Positions 1 to 11,000 of a stretch of DNA of 34,614 bases are shown one piece after another. A program made the translations under genes and the position numbers. The stretch spans positions 1 to 34,614 of the forward strand of contig CAMYOO010000058.1 in NCBI GenBank assembly GCA_947260035.1, given 5' to 3'. The stretch's first letter is position 1. Each line of letters starts with the position of its first letter. Origin of the DNA: an uncultured delta proteobacterium. GTDB taxonomy: Bacteria > Myxococcota_A > UBA9160 > JAFDET01. The notes under the pieces are model-generated. The model did no database searches. It was not told the DNA's origin and was given only the letters and a program-made list of their open reading frames with translations.

Positions 1-1106
1 AGGCCGGACGCCGCCTCGGAAATGCGCGGCACCCCGATGAGAGCCCCGGCGCCCAGCAGTACGGCGAGGATGTTGTAGGACGCCGTCGCGCTCAGTAGAC
101 GGTCGATGTCGAAGAGATTGAAGCGAAGAACCGAGATGACGATCGCCAGCGGCAGCAGCGGCGCGACCCAGTAGCTCGCCCACCAGAGCCAGCCGAGACG
201 GGGATCGAGGCTGGAGAGAAGCGCGGCCGTCGCGGGGGGAATCGCGACGCAGTAGATCCCGAAGACGAACCACTTCATCTGCCGGCGCGCGACCTGATCT
301 GCAGCGCGGTACTTGCGCGTGACGATCACGAGCATCGTTACGACACCGACGACTACGGTTCCGAAGAACCCGGCCGCCCCGACCAGTTGGCGACCCAGGA
401 ACATCATTGACATGAACACGCCGAGGACGGCGAAGCACCAGGGCCAGATGTGATCCCAGCGGCCCTGAGGCGCGCGGTCGTCCGGGAAGCGGAACAGGAA
501 GCCGACGACCAAGGGAAAGTACATCCCAAGTGAAGTCCAGAAGACGACGAGATACGCATAGAACTGCAGCCCGGGTCCGGGGAATTGGCTGCGAAGGAAG
601 CCCGTGCACATCGCGGCGTAGAAGTAGGCGCGCACGCTGGGAGTCGGCCGCGCGCGAAGAATGAGGAACAGCGCCGCCGCGACGGAGGCTAGCGCACTGA
701 GCAACGAGGAACGGAAAAGGGAAACAGGGGCGAGAGCGAGGGAAGCCTCGCCCCGCGCACCATTCCTCTCGAAGATCAGCGCAACACTCGGGTCCCGCCC
801 CGCTTCTCCGACGGCGCGCGCGTAGAAGCCGATGTTCCCGACGCCGAGGAGGTCGGCTTCGCCCACGCGCACCAAGGAGTCGCCCGCCCGCAGGCCTGCC
901 TCCGCGAGTGGGTCATGGTCCGGGTAGAACTCGGTCAGGTAGCGACCCGTGAGGACGGGGTAGCTCGCCGCGTCTGCGAGCGACAACTCCACGGGAGGGA
1001 TGCCCCCGCATACGACTTGTGTCCTGATTGCAAGGGCGAAGCAGACCAACCAGAGCGGCACCAGGATCAGGACCAGAGCCTTGTCGAGCGGTGCGAGGCG
1101 GCTCAA
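1..1106 (-). CDS. PDZ-domain multi-pass membrane sensor protein, C-terminus cut by window edge
   Basis: This frame runs from 1106 off the window start, giving about 368 residues. An N-terminal membrane segment (about residues 10-28) is followed by an extracytoplasmic stretch with a PDZ-like core (AEAGLRAGDSLVRVG, about 68-82) and then roughly seven hydrophobic segments. The conserved ending FNLFDIDRLLSATASYN resembles the loop that precedes the signalling domain in ComP-type and related sensor kinases and some cyclases. The output domain lies outside the window, so kinase, cyclase or other output is unknown. I chose the TTG start at 1106 because AGGGAG (1115-1120) sits 8 nt upstream; the frame stays open a little further, so the start is not certain. 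Its neighbour is a transposase, with no sign of an operon. Partial membrane sensor: fairly sure. Specific activity: not determinable. Confidence 0.72.
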   Translation of the reverse strand, partial: MSRLAPLDKALVLILVPLWLVCFALAIRTQVVCGGIPPVELSLADAASYPVLTGRYLTEFYPDHDPLAEAGLRAGDSLVRVGEADLLGVGNIGFYARAVGEAGRDPSVALIFERNGARGEASLALAPVSLFRSSLLSALASVAAALFLILRARPTPSVRAYFYAAMCTGFLRSQFPGPGLQFYAYLVVFWTSLGMYFPLVVGFLFRFPDDRAPQGRWDHIWPWCFAVLGVFMSMMFLGRQLVGAAGFFGTVVVGVVTMLVIVTRKYRAADQVARRQMKWFVFGIYCVAIPPATAALLSSLDPRLGWLWWASYWVAPLLPLAIVISVLRFNLFDIDRLLSATASYNILAVLLGAGALIGVPRISEAASG

Positions 1107-1114
1107 GCAGCGGT

Positions 1115-1120
1115 CTCCCT
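1115..1120 (-). promoter_or_regulatory. Shine-Dalgarno site supporting the TTG start at 1106
   Basis: Reading the minus strand, AGGGAG lies 8 nt before a TTG codon. No ATG in the same frame lies close by, and the membrane segment starts about 9 residues after this TTG, so the site decides the start of the PDZ-sensor gene. Confidence 0.5.
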
Positions 1121-1163
1121 GCGGCTGGGGCTGGCGAAACCGAGCCGTGTGCCATGGTATATC

Positions 1164-1181
1164 GCCGCTGCCCTGAGCGGC
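1164..1181. repeat. Small inverted repeat (6-bp stem) downstream of the transposase
   Basis: GCCGCT and AGCGGC form a perfect 6-bp stem around a 6-nt loop in the 101-bp gap between the transposase stop codon and the PDZ-sensor start. No T-run follows on either strand, so it is not a clear intrinsic terminator. It could be an end structure of the transposase locus or simply a GC-rich coincidence. Confidence 0.3.
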
Positions 1182-1207
1182 CGCCCTACTTGGCGCCGCC
1201 GGCAGAG

Positions 1208-1879
1208 CTATCCCGACGCCGGAACCTCGTCCAGCCGCACCAGCCCGTGCCGCCGCCAGCCCAGGCCCAACAACCAGGTGTGCGCCCGCGCCACCGCTGG
1301 CGGATCTCGGGCCGGCTCGACCCCTCCGCGCCAGCCGTCGAACCAGCGCCCGGATGAGCCAGGGTCAACCATTCCCAGCCTCTTCGCGGCGCTCTGAGCA
1401 TGACGCCGGGCGTTGAGCAGCACATAGGCCAACGCATTCCGAACCTCCCGCGGCGTCCTCAACGCCCGCAGATGATACCGATCCGCCAACACCGGCCCCC
1501 GCCGCCGAAACACCCGGTTCGCCGCCCGCGCCAGCCGCGCCCCAACGGACTTCATCCCTCGCCCCAGCGCGTCGGGCCCGGCGGCCTCCACCAGCATGTG
1601 CACGTGGTTGCCCTGGATCGAATAGTGGACCACGCGGCAGCCCGGACGGCTGCGGATCTGGCGGAGGGAGCGCTCGAACTCGCGCACGAAGCGCACCGAC
1701 CGAAGGGACGGGACGTCCTCGCGAACCCGGAAGGTGACGTGACAAGGATGGCGGGAAGCAAAGCGCTCGCGGGAAAGATGCGGCATTCCCGAATCGGGAC
1801 TCGGCCTGCGCCCTGCGCCCTCACGGCGCCCGCCCCGACCCGAAGGAAAGCGAGGCTTCTCTTGCCTGGAATTACGCAT
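1208..1879 (-). CDS. REP-associated tyrosine transposase (RAYT; Y1/IS200-like), 223 aa
   Basis: A single-stranded-DNA HUH/Y1 transposase. The metal-binding HxH lies in QGNHVHMLVEA (H92, H94) and the likely nucleophile Tyr is in ALAYVLLNARRH (Y152). The N-terminus carries an Arg/Gly-rich GRGGRREGAGRRP segment often seen in RAYT-group proteins. The C-terminus is extended by about 60 residues (DPGSSGRWFDGW, then TWLLGLGWRRHGL), an ending I associate with homologues in delta-type bacteria. I start at ATG 1879: the open frame extends upstream to 2002, but that part overlaps a good promoter and looks non-coding. The gene is alone, with no TnpB and no obvious IS ends, which fits a domesticated RAYT acting on REP palindromes rather than an IS200 copy. 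The BIME-like element at 21837-21958 is a candidate substrate (inference). Confidence 0.88.
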   Translation of the reverse strand: MRNSRQEKPRFPSGRGGRREGAGRRPSPDSGMPHLSRERFASRHPCHVTFRVREDVPSLRSVRFVREFERSLRQIRSRPGCRVVHYSIQGNHVHMLVEAAGPDALGRGMKSVGARLARAANRVFRRRGPVLADRYHLRALRTPREVRNALAYVLLNARRHAQSAAKRLGMVDPGSSGRWFDGWRGGVEPARDPPAVARAHTWLLGLGWRRHGLVRLDEVPASG

Positions 1880-1889
1880 GAATAGGTTG

Positions 1890-1917
1890 AATATAGCGAT
1901 GTTTTGAGTTCTGTCAA
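1890..1917 (-). promoter_or_regulatory. Probable sigma-70 promoter of the transposase, near-leaderless
   Basis: On the minus strand a perfect -35 TTGACA (1917-1912) is followed after 16 nt by TATATT (1895-1890). Only 10 nt separate the -10 box from ATG 1879, so transcription would start within a few bases of the start codon, with no room for a Shine-Dalgarno site. The stretch is strikingly AT-rich against its surroundings. Confidence 0.6.
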
Positions 1918-2084
1918 CAACGACGAGGGGGAACACACATTCAGCCGCCCGCAACGGCGCGCGACGCAGCAATCCGCCCACCTTCACGTCGCGCCCGACC
2001 ATGCACCGCTGCTCGGCCCGGGACTACGCGCCCTCCCCCTCATCCCCACCTCTTGTTCGTAGGCCGCGGTTGGGAAGGGGCCCG

Positions 2085-2999
2085 TCAGTCGACCTCGAGC
2101 GCTCCAATCAGGTCCGCCACGCGCGCGAAGCCATGGCGCTCGGCATACGCCGCGACCCCCTCGGCCACCTCGGCCGCGGCCATGGGGTTGGTGTAGTTGG
2201 CGGTGCCCACCTGCACCGCGCTGGCGCCGCAGAGCAGGAACTTGACGGCGTCGTCGCCGGTGGCGATGCCGCCGATGCCGCAGATGGGGATCGAGGCGGC
2301 GCCGGCGGCCTGGAAGACCATGCGCAGGGCGACGGGGCGGATGGCCGGGCCGGAGAGGCCCCCCAGTACGTTGCGCAGGGTCGGGCGGCGCGTCTCGAGA
2401 TCCACCTCGAGGGCCTGAAGGGTGTTGATGAGGGCGATGCCGTCGGCGCCCTCGCCTTCGCAGACCCGCGCCATCTCGGCGATGGAGGTGACGTTGGGGG
2501 AGAGCTTGATGATGAGCGGCAGGGAGCTGGCGCTGCGTACCGTGCGCACCAGGTCGGCCAGCAGGTGCGGATTCTGGCCGAACTCGATTCCGCCCGCCTT
2601 GACGTGGGGGCAGGACGCGTTGATCTCCAGACCCACCACCTTCTCGGCACCGGCCAGCCGCTTGCAGACCTCGGCGTACTCGTCGGGCGCGGTGCCGAAA
2701 ACGCTGGCGATCACGGGCACAGCGTCGGGTAGAGCCGGAAGCTTCTCCGCGATGAAGGCTTCGACGCCCACGTTCTCCAGGCCGATGGCGTTGAGCATGC
2801 CGGCCGGCGTCTCGACGATGCGCTTGGGCAGGTTTCCGGTGCGCGGCTGCGCGGTCAGGCTCTTGGCTACGAAGCCGCCGATGCGGCGCAGGTCCATGAA
2901 GGGCGCGAACTCGGTGCCGTAGCCGAAGGTGCCCGAGGCCGTCAGCACCGGATTGCGCAATGCGATGCCGGCGAAGTTGACGCGCGCATCCACGCTCAC
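2085..2999 (-). CDS. pyrD: Dihydroorotate dehydrogenase B, catalytic subunit
   Basis: FMN enzyme that oxidises dihydroorotate to orotate, the fourth step of UMP synthesis, in the cytosol. The class 1B pattern is clear: an opening NPVLTASGTFGYG, the active-site stretch LEINASCPHVKAGG with the Ser-Cys-Pro expected of 1B enzymes (Cys as catalytic base), LIIKLSPN, and the phosphate-binding GIGGI...GASAVQVGTA near the end. Length is 304 aa, normal for PyrDB. I chose GTG 2999, which overlaps the pyrK stop as GTGA (2999-2996); the frame continues upstream inside pyrK, but that part does not look like PyrD. It needs PyrK to pass electrons to NAD, and pyrK lies immediately upstream. It is the last gene of a run that begins with ntrY. 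Confidence 0.95.
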   Translation of the reverse strand: MSVDARVNFAGIALRNPVLTASGTFGYGTEFAPFMDLRRIGGFVAKSLTAQPRTGNLPKRIVETPAGMLNAIGLENVGVEAFIAEKLPALPDAVPVIASVFGTAPDEYAEVCKRLAGAEKVVGLEINASCPHVKAGGIEFGQNPHLLADLVRTVRSASSLPLIIKLSPNVTSIAEMARVCEGEGADGIALINTLQALEVDLETRRPTLRNVLGGLSGPAIRPVALRMVFQAAGAASIPICGIGGIATGDDAVKFLLCGASAVQVGTANYTNPMAAAEVAEGVAAYAERHGFARVADLIGALEVD

Positions 3000-3796
3000 G
3001 CCAGGTTCTCCCAATCTACCTGCGCCGCGTCGAAGACGGGGCCGTCGCGGCACACCAAGCCGAAGCCTCCGCCCGCCAGCGGCGCCGCGCAGCCCAGGCA
3101 GACACCGAAGCCGCAGGCCATGGGGTTCTCCAGCGACACCAGAGCGGGAACGCCGGCGTCGGCCGCCAGCTGGGCTGCGGCGCGCATCATCGGCGTCGGG
3201 CCGCAGGCGTAGACGCGGGCGGGTCCGGCCTCGGCCAGCGCCTGGCGCAGCAGCTCGGTCACCAGCCCGCGCGCGCCCTCGCTGCCATCCTCGGTGGCCA
3301 GTCGCAGGTCCACGCCCAACCTTGCGAAGTCATCGTGGCCCATCAGATCATCGGCGCTGCGCGCGCCCAGCAGCACGCTCACGGAACCGCTGCCAACGGC
3401 GCGCGCCGCAAGCTCGTACAACGAGGCGATTCCCGTGCCGCCGCCCACCAGCAGCGCGCGCTCGCCCGCCTCCGGGAGCGGAAAGGCCCGGCCCAGGGGC
3501 CCGACCACGCGCACGCGCTGGCCGGGCTGGGCCTCGGCCAGCAGCGCCGTGCCACGGCCGTGCACCTTGTAGAGCACCTCGATCTGCGAGCCGTGGTGCT
3601 GGCGGTAGACCGCCATGGGCCGCGGCAGCAGCGGGTCGTCGCGCTCGGCCGCGCCACGCGCACCGGGCGAGAGCATCACGAATTGGCCGGGCTCGAAGCC
3701 GGGCCAATCTGGAATTGCCACGCGCAGGCGGTGGTTCACGCCGCCCTCGGCCGCGTTCTCCAGTACCTCGGCATCGACACGCAGGGGCGTGTTCAC
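2996..3796 (-). CDS. pyrK: Dihydroorotate dehydrogenase B, electron-transfer subunit
   Basis: FAD/[2Fe-2S] partner of PyrD that carries electrons from dihydroorotate to NAD+. The 266-aa protein has an FAD-binding beta-barrel (LLPRPMAVY, residues 57-64), a Rossmann-type NAD-binding part (ALLVGGGTGIASLYELA from 114; VYACGPTPMM from 195) and the C-terminal iron-sulfur loop with four Cys: C228, C233, C236 and C249. All expected cofactor motifs are present. The start is GTG 3796, overlapping the rimI stop (3795-3793), so translation is probably coupled to rimI upstream and pyrD downstream. The PyrK-PyrD pair identifies the dihydroorotate dehydrogenase as type 1B, typical of NAD-linked rather than quinone-linked pyrimidine synthesis. 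Confidence 0.94.
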   Translation of the reverse strand: MNTPLRVDAEVLENAAEGGVNHRLRVAIPDWPGFEPGQFVMLSPGARGAAERDDPLLPRPMAVYRQHHGSQIEVLYKVHGRGTALLAEAQPGQRVRVVGPLGRAFPLPEAGERALLVGGGTGIASLYELAARAVGSGSVSVLLGARSADDLMGHDDFARLGVDLRLATEDGSEGARGLVTELLRQALAEAGPARVYACGPTPMMRAAAQLAADAGVPALVSLENPMACGFGVCLGCAAPLAGGGFGLVCRDGPVFDAAQVDWENLA

Positions 3797-4201
3797 GCGG
3801 CGGCCCGGGTCAGCAGCACGGCGTCGTCACCGTCGGAGTAGTAGCGCGCGCGCAGGCCCACCTCGTCGAAGCCCAGACCCGCGTACAGGCGCCGGGCCGC
3901 GGCGTTCGAGGCGCGCACCTCCAGGTGCACCAGCGATGCCCGAGCCAGGCACTCCCGCACCAGCGCCGTGGCCACGCCGCAGCGGCGCCAGGCCGGATCG
4001 ACGCCCACACCCAGCACGTACAGCTCCGACGCCACGCGACGCTCCTCCAGCCAGCCGATCACGCGACCCTCTGCGTCGCGGGCGACCCACGTCTCGCTCA
4101 GGCGCGGCTCGCCGGCGCCGGGCAGGATCGCTCGCGCCAGCTCCCGCACCCGGAGCGCGTCCTCGAACCGCGCGCGGCCGATGGCTCCGGCGATGTGCGC
4201 G

Positions 4202-4209
<8 letters not shown>
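3793..4209 (-). CDS. rimI: GNAT N-acetyltransferase, RimI-like (ribosomal protein S18 alanine acetyltransferase)
   Basis: A 138-aa single-domain GNAT protein. The acetyl-CoA pyrophosphate loop is VDPAWRRCGVATAL (about residues 70-83), and the RimI-like C-terminal half reads LEVRASNAAARRLY...GLGFDEVGLRARYYSDGDDAVLL. RimI acetylates the N-terminal alanine of ribosomal protein S18, though family members can have other N-terminal targets. The start is GTG 4209, which overlaps the end of ntrX by 8 bp; the stop overlaps the pyrK start by 4 bp. RimI is often found next to tsaB/tsaD genes, and here it is not. The GNAT assignment is firm; S18 as substrate is inferred from the motif pattern alone. Confidence 0.82.
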
Positions 4210-5563
<1,354 letters not shown>

Positions 5564-7852
5564 CTAGGCCCCCCGGACCGGCAGCTCGACGATGAAACGC
5601 GAGCCCTGCGGCTTGTTGTCGTGCACGCGGATGTAGCCGCGATGGTCCGCCACGATGCGCGAGACGATGGCCAGGCCCAGGCCGGTGCCGTGGGTCTTGG
5701 TCGAGAAGTAGGGTTCGAAGATCCGGCGCCGATCCTCCGGCCGGATGCCGACGCCCTGGTCCCCCACCTCCACCCGAACCGTCTCCAGGGGCGCGTCGTG
5801 CACGGTGCGCACCTCGATGCGGGCCGGATCGGCGCCAGCGCCGCGCTCGCCGCAGGCGGCGATGGCATTGTCGATCAGGTTGGTCAGCACGCGTCGGGTC
5901 TGCTCCGCATCCAGCTCCACCATGGGCAGGGCCGGATCCAGGGCCGTGGCGAAGCGCACGCCCTGGGTTCCCTGGTAGCTCGCGACGCACTCTGCCACCA
6001 GCGCATTCAGGTCGTTGGGCCGCAAGTGGGCGGCGGGCAGCCGTGCGAAGTTCGAGAACTCGTCCACCAACCGCTTCAACGTCTCGACCTGGCCGGTGAT
6101 CGCGCCGACGCACTCGTCGAAGACCTTCTGGTCGGCCGGGTCGTCGGCCAGGCGCCCTCGAAAGCGACGCCCCAGCCGCTGCGCGGAGAGCTGAATGGGT
6201 GTGAGCGGGTTCTTGATCTCGTGGGCGATGCGGCGGGCGACCTCGCGCCAGGCCTCCATGCGCTGGACCTTGACCACCTGGGAGTAGTCGTCGAACACCA
6301 TCACGATTCCGACGCGCCCCCCCTCTTCGTCCTGAAGCAGGGTCATGGTCACCAGCAGGGTGGCCACCTCGTCGGCCACGGGCAGCTGCACCTGGCGACG
6401 CAGGCTCTCGCGCATGCCCGGCACCAGCTGCGCCTGGAGGTCCTGCACCAGATCCAGGTGCTCGGGCCGTGTGATCACCTCCTCCAGCTTGCGGCCCACC
6501 ACACCCACGCCCGGAGGCACGCCCAGCAGGCGCTGCGCCGAAGGATTGATCGTGCCGATGCGCCCCTCGCCGTCCACCGAGACCACGCCGGCGCCCACGT
6601 TGCGCAGCACGATCTCCATGTAGCTGCGACGCTGATCGAGCTCGGCGTTGGAGGCCTCGAGGCCCTGGCGCGCGTCCTTGATGTCGCGGGTCATGCGGTT
6701 GAACGACGCGACCAGGAAACCAACCTCGTCGTCGGAAGTGGGCTCCACCACCACGTCCAGGTTGCCCCGCGCCACCTCCGCGGTGCCCTCGGCCAGGGCG
6801 CGAATGGGTGTGGTCACGCCCCGGGCCAGGCGAAAGCCCATCCAGGTGGCCAGCAGCAGCACCACGAAGAAGGCCAACGTCAGCTCCAGCAGATAGGCGG
6901 CGCGAATCTGCCCCGTCTTGGGCTGTAGCTGCCGGTAATCGGCCAGGGTCTCGTGGATGGTGGCGATCTTGCCGGCCAGGGGGACCGGAACGAAGCGGCT
7001 CACCACCACCGCTCCCAGGGTCTTCCCGTCGTGGAATCCGGAGCGGATGGGAACCGCGCCGCGCACCAGGTCGCCAACGTCCCCCGGCTCGACGCGCGTG
7101 GCGGACGTGCCCTCGAGGGCCGAGCGTACGAAGTCGCTCTCCGGCCGCGCGAAGCTGGAGCTGGGTATCTCGGGATTCACGGCCACGACCAGCTCGCGGC
7201 CCGTAGCGCTGAAGACCTCCACCACGCCCAGGTTGTACTCGCGCTGCTTGCGCATCACGAAGTCTTCCAGGGCGGACAGGTCATCCTCGCGCAGCATGTT
7301 GGCCGCGGTGATCTGCTCGGCGATCAAGGCGCCGAAATGGACTGCGTTGTCTCCCTCGACGGTGTAGGCGATGTCGGCCACGTCACGAGATTCTTCGAGG
7401 GCGCGCTCCATGCGCAGACCGAACCAGCTGTCGATGGACGATGCGATGAAGTAGCTCGACACGACCAGCAGCCCGGTGGTGGGCAGGAAGGCGATCAGCA
7501 CGAAGGCGGCGACGAACTTGAGGTTGAGGTGGGAGCCCAGGATGCCCCGGCGCCGTTCGGCCAGGATCTTCCAGAAGTTGCGGGTGATGAAGAACACCAG
7601 GACCACGATCAGCATGACCGTGACCGCGTTCAGGAACAGGAACAGCGCCGAGTCGCCCAGTGCACTGGTCGCGCCCGACAGGGACGGCAGGGTGATCAGC
7701 GTGATGATCATCCCCACCAGCAGGATGCCGATGATGGTCTCCCGACGGCGGCGCTTGACCTCCGCCACGGGCAACGGCGGCCGGGTAGGCCGCTCGACGG
7801 GGCGCGCCGAGTGCTCGGACGCGCTCCGGTCGGGCGTGCGGGTCTGGACCAT
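5564..7852 (-). CDS. ntrY: Membrane sensor histidine kinase, NtrY type
   Basis: A 762-aa kinase. Three N-terminal membrane helices (about 40-57, 66-89 and 112-135) precede an extracytoplasmic sensing region (about 140-315). A fourth helix (about 321-340) leads to a HAMP linker, a PAS domain (about 411-520, AGVVSVDGEGRIGTINPSA), a HisKA helix with H544 in RIAHEIKNPLTP, and a HATPase domain with N-box NLIDNAIAAC, G1 GDQGVGI, F-box FEPYFSTK and G2 GTGLGLAI. This order is that of NtrY and related kinases. It should autophosphorylate H544 and pass the phosphate to the adjacent NtrX. ATG 7852 has GAGG about 8 nt upstream. It heads a five-gene minus-strand run (ntrY-ntrX-rimI-pyrK-pyrD) with no gaps and is divergent from the giant TPR gene. 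Confidence 0.92.
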   Translation of the reverse strand: MVQTRTPDRSASEHSARPVERPTRPPLPVAEVKRRRRETIIGILLVGMIITLITLPSLSGATSALGDSALFLFLNAVTVMLIVVLVFFITRNFWKILAERRRGILGSHLNLKFVAAFVLIAFLPTTGLLVVSSYFIASSIDSWFGLRMERALEESRDVADIAYTVEGDNAVHFGALIAEQITAANMLREDDLSALEDFVMRKQREYNLGVVEVFSATGRELVVAVNPEIPSSSFARPESDFVRSALEGTSATRVEPGDVGDLVRGAVPIRSGFHDGKTLGAVVVSRFVPVPLAGKIATIHETLADYRQLQPKTGQIRAAYLLELTLAFFVVLLLATWMGFRLARGVTTPIRALAEGTAEVARGNLDVVVEPTSDDEVGFLVASFNRMTRDIKDARQGLEASNAELDQRRSYMEIVLRNVGAGVVSVDGEGRIGTINPSAQRLLGVPPGVGVVGRKLEEVITRPEHLDLVQDLQAQLVPGMRESLRRQVQLPVADEVATLLVTMTLLQDEEGGRVGIVMVFDDYSQVVKVQRMEAWREVARRIAHEIKNPLTPIQLSAQRLGRRFRGRLADDPADQKVFDECVGAITGQVETLKRLVDEFSNFARLPAAHLRPNDLNALVAECVASYQGTQGVRFATALDPALPMVELDAEQTRRVLTNLIDNAIAACGERGAGADPARIEVRTVHDAPLETVRVEVGDQGVGIRPEDRRRIFEPYFSTKTHGTGLGLAIVSRIVADHRGYIRVHDNKPQGSRFIVELPVRGA

Positions 7853-8043
7853 GCAGGGGACCTCGCCGGGGGCTCTCAGCGGGCGTTGGGGCCCGCGGGC
7901 GCCTCGCCCTTCGGACCTGTAACTCGCTGAAAATCCTATTCAAACCGCCAATCGGGCGCAAGCGATTCAATTAAAGACCGACACCCGACGCGTCGATGGT
8001 AGGAACGCCCCCCGCCACCGCCAGCGGAAGGAGACGTGCGCCC
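7853..8043. promoter_or_regulatory. Divergent intergenic region between ntrY and the giant TPR gene
   Basis: A 191-bp gap that must hold the start signals for both directions. Positions about 7927-7977 form an AT-richer island in otherwise GC-rich DNA and are the likely promoter zone. No convincing consensus -35/-10 pair stands out on either strand, so exact promoters are not called. AAGGAG (8028-8033) is a good ribosome-binding site 10 nt before GTG 8044. Confidence 0.4.
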
Positions 8044-11000
8044 GTGAACCCGGCTCTCGAGCGCCAGCGACAGCAATTCGAGGCGGACCCCAGCGATGTC
8101 CCGGCGTTCGAGGCCCTCGAGGAGCACCACTTCCTCGGCGGCGAGTGGGATGCCCTGGTCGCGCTGTACGAGCGACGCCTCAGCGCACCCGATCTGGAAG
8201 CCCGACCGGCCGTCGGAGCCCGGCTGCTCTTCCGCCTGGCCCAGGTGCTGGAGGAGCGCTCCGAGCGGCCCGGCGACGCGCGCGAGCGCTACGAGCAGGC
8301 GGCCCGCCTGGCGCCCGACTTCCAGCCGGTGCTGCGCCGGCTCCGCGAACTCTACACCGAGAGCGAACAATGGGAGCTGGCCCTCCAGATCGGGGAGCTC
8401 GAGGCATCCACCCCCATGCGCCCCATCGAGCGCGCCGCCTTCCAGGTGGAAATGGGTCGCATCTGGCTCGATCGGCTGGGTGAGGCGGAGCAGGCCCTGC
8501 AGCTCTTCGACCGCGCACTGCGCGATGACGTGCGCTCCCAGGACGCCCTGCGCGGGCGGGCCCGGGCGTTGGGCGAATTGGAGCGGGTCCCCGAGGCGGT
8601 GGAGAGCCTGGAGCGCATCCTCACCACCACGCCGGCGGGCCCGGAGCAGGCCATCGTGCTCATGGAGATGGCGCGGCTGTCGGAAGACCACGCCGAGCGC
8701 TCGGCCGACCTCTATGCCCGCGCGCTGCAGCTCGGCCCCGACGACCCCGAGGTGGTGGAGGCGGCGGCGCAAGCCGCCGTGCGTGCCGAGCAGTGGGACA
8801 AGGCCATCGATCTGGCAGAGCGGCGCTTTGCGCTGACCGCCGGCGCGGAGCGGCGGGCACACATCGCTCTCGAGACCGCGGGCCTGTTGCTGGAGCACCG
8901 CGGCGAAGCCGCAACCGCGCGCAGCTGGCTGGAGCGTGCGGCGGAGCTGGCCCCCGACGACTGCCGCGTCCATCTGGCGCTGGCCGACGCCAACGCCCTG
9001 CTGGGCGACGACGCGGCGCACCTGGCCGCGCTGGAGCGCGCAGTGACCCTGGCGCCGGACCAGCTTCCCGTCGACGCGCTGCTCGAGCTGGGGGAGGCGC
9101 GTCTGGCCGGCGGCGACGCCGACGAAGCCCTCGTACCCCTGCGCCTGGCCATCCAGCGCGCGCCCGCGCGCAGCGAGATCCTGGACGCCCTGGTCGAGGC
9201 CCATCGCGCCCGGGGCAGCCACGACGAGCTGATCGAGCTGCTCGAGACCCGGGCCGCCACAGCCGAAGGACGCGCGCGCGCCGAGGCGCTGTCCCAGATG
9301 GCTGCCATCCATGAGCGCCACGGCGATGAGGAGGACGCGGCGCGCGAAACCCTGCTGCGCGCCTTCGATGCCGACCCGACGACGCCGGGCGTCGCTGTCT
9401 CGCTGGAGCGCCTGTACCGCAAGGCGGAGGAGTGGGACGAGCTGCGGCGCATCCTGGAGCGCGCGCGCGACGTCGCTCCGGAGGACGAGCGCCCCGCCCT
9501 GCTGTGCAGCCTGGGCGAGCTGTTCGCCGGCCCTCTCCGCGAGGCCGACGGTGCGCAGGAGCGCGCCCGCGGCTGCTTCGAAGAAGTGCTGGACGTGGAT
9601 CCGGCCGCCGAGAGGGCGCTGCGCGGGCTGGCCGAGCTGGCTGCAGCAGGCGGCGACCAGGCCACACTGCTGGCCGCCTGGGACCGGGAGGTCGAAGCCA
9701 CCGGCGATGCGGCGCGCCGCCTGGAGCTGTGTCGTCAGCTGGCCCAGAGCCACGAGGAGCAGGGCGACAGCGCGCGCGCCGCTCGCTACGCGGAGCGGGC
9801 CGCCTCCGAAGCCCCCGACGACCCCGACGCCCTGGCCGGCTGCGCCGAGCAGCTGGAGCGACTGGAGTGCGACGACGCCCTGACCAGCGTGCTGGAGCGC
9901 CTGGCCCCTCACCGGGTGGGAGCCCCCCGCGCGGCGCTGGAGAAGCGCCTGGCCGCACTGCACGCGGCCGGCGGCCGCAGCGAGGAGGTCGTGGAACGGC
10001 TCGAGGCCGCCGTGGAAGCCGACCCCGACGACGTCGACGCGCTGCGCGAGCTGGCCGGCCGCCTGCGCGAGACGAATCGCCCGGATGCCCTGGCGCGCAC
10101 GTGGCGAAACCTGGCGGCGCGCGTCGACCCTGCGGAGCGCGCGCAGACGCTATCGGACCTGGCCGCCCTGCTGGTGGATGAGCTGAACGATCCCGACGCT
10201 GCGGTGGTGGTGCTGTGGCAGCTGGTGGAAGACCCGGACGCCCCTGCGGACGTGGACGACCGGCTGGAGAGGGCACTGGAGTGCACCAGTCGCTTCGGCG
10301 AGCTGGCCCAGCGGCTCTCCGAGCGCCGACAGACCGTCGAGGACGGCAGCCCGGAAGCGCTGGAGCTGGATCTGCGCCGCGCTCGCGTGCTGCGCAGCCG
10401 ACTGGGCCAGAACGAGCAGGCAGCCCCTCTGTATCGCGCGGCCTACGAGAGGTTGGGCCCCGACGACCCGCGCTCGATCGAGCCCCTGGACGGGCTGGAG
10501 GAGTGTGCACGCGGGGCCGGCGACGACGCGGCCCTGGCCTGGGCTCTGGGAGAACGCGCACGCCACGCCCAGGACGGCGAGCAGTGGGCGCGGGCGCAGC
10601 TCGAACGCGCCACGCTCCTGGAGGAGCGCCTGGGCGAACTGGAAGATGCCCGCCGCGTGTACGCGAACCTGGTCGAAGCGGGGGGACCGGTCGCAGGCGA
10701 GGCGGACACGCGCCTGATCCGGCTGCTGGAGCGCCTGCGCGCCTGGCCGCCGCTGCGTGAGCGGCTGGAGGCGCAGGCGGCTCAGGCCGACGCCGGCGAA
10801 GCCGTCGCACTGCACGAACGCATCGCCGAGCTGTGTCTACGACGCCTCGAGGACCCCGACGGTGCAACCCGGGCGCTGTCGGCCGCGGTCGAGCTTGCGC
10901 CCCAGCGCATCGAGCTGTGCGAAAGCCTGGCGCGGCTGCACGAGGATGCGGACCGCCCGGGCGACGCGCGACGCGCGCTGGGGCGCGCCCTGGAGAACGA

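Noticed and set aside
1880-2002. Upstream extension of the transposase to ATG 2002
   Set aside because: The extension runs through a consensus promoter and has no resemblance to the family N-terminus; the RAYT basic motif starts just after ATG 1879.
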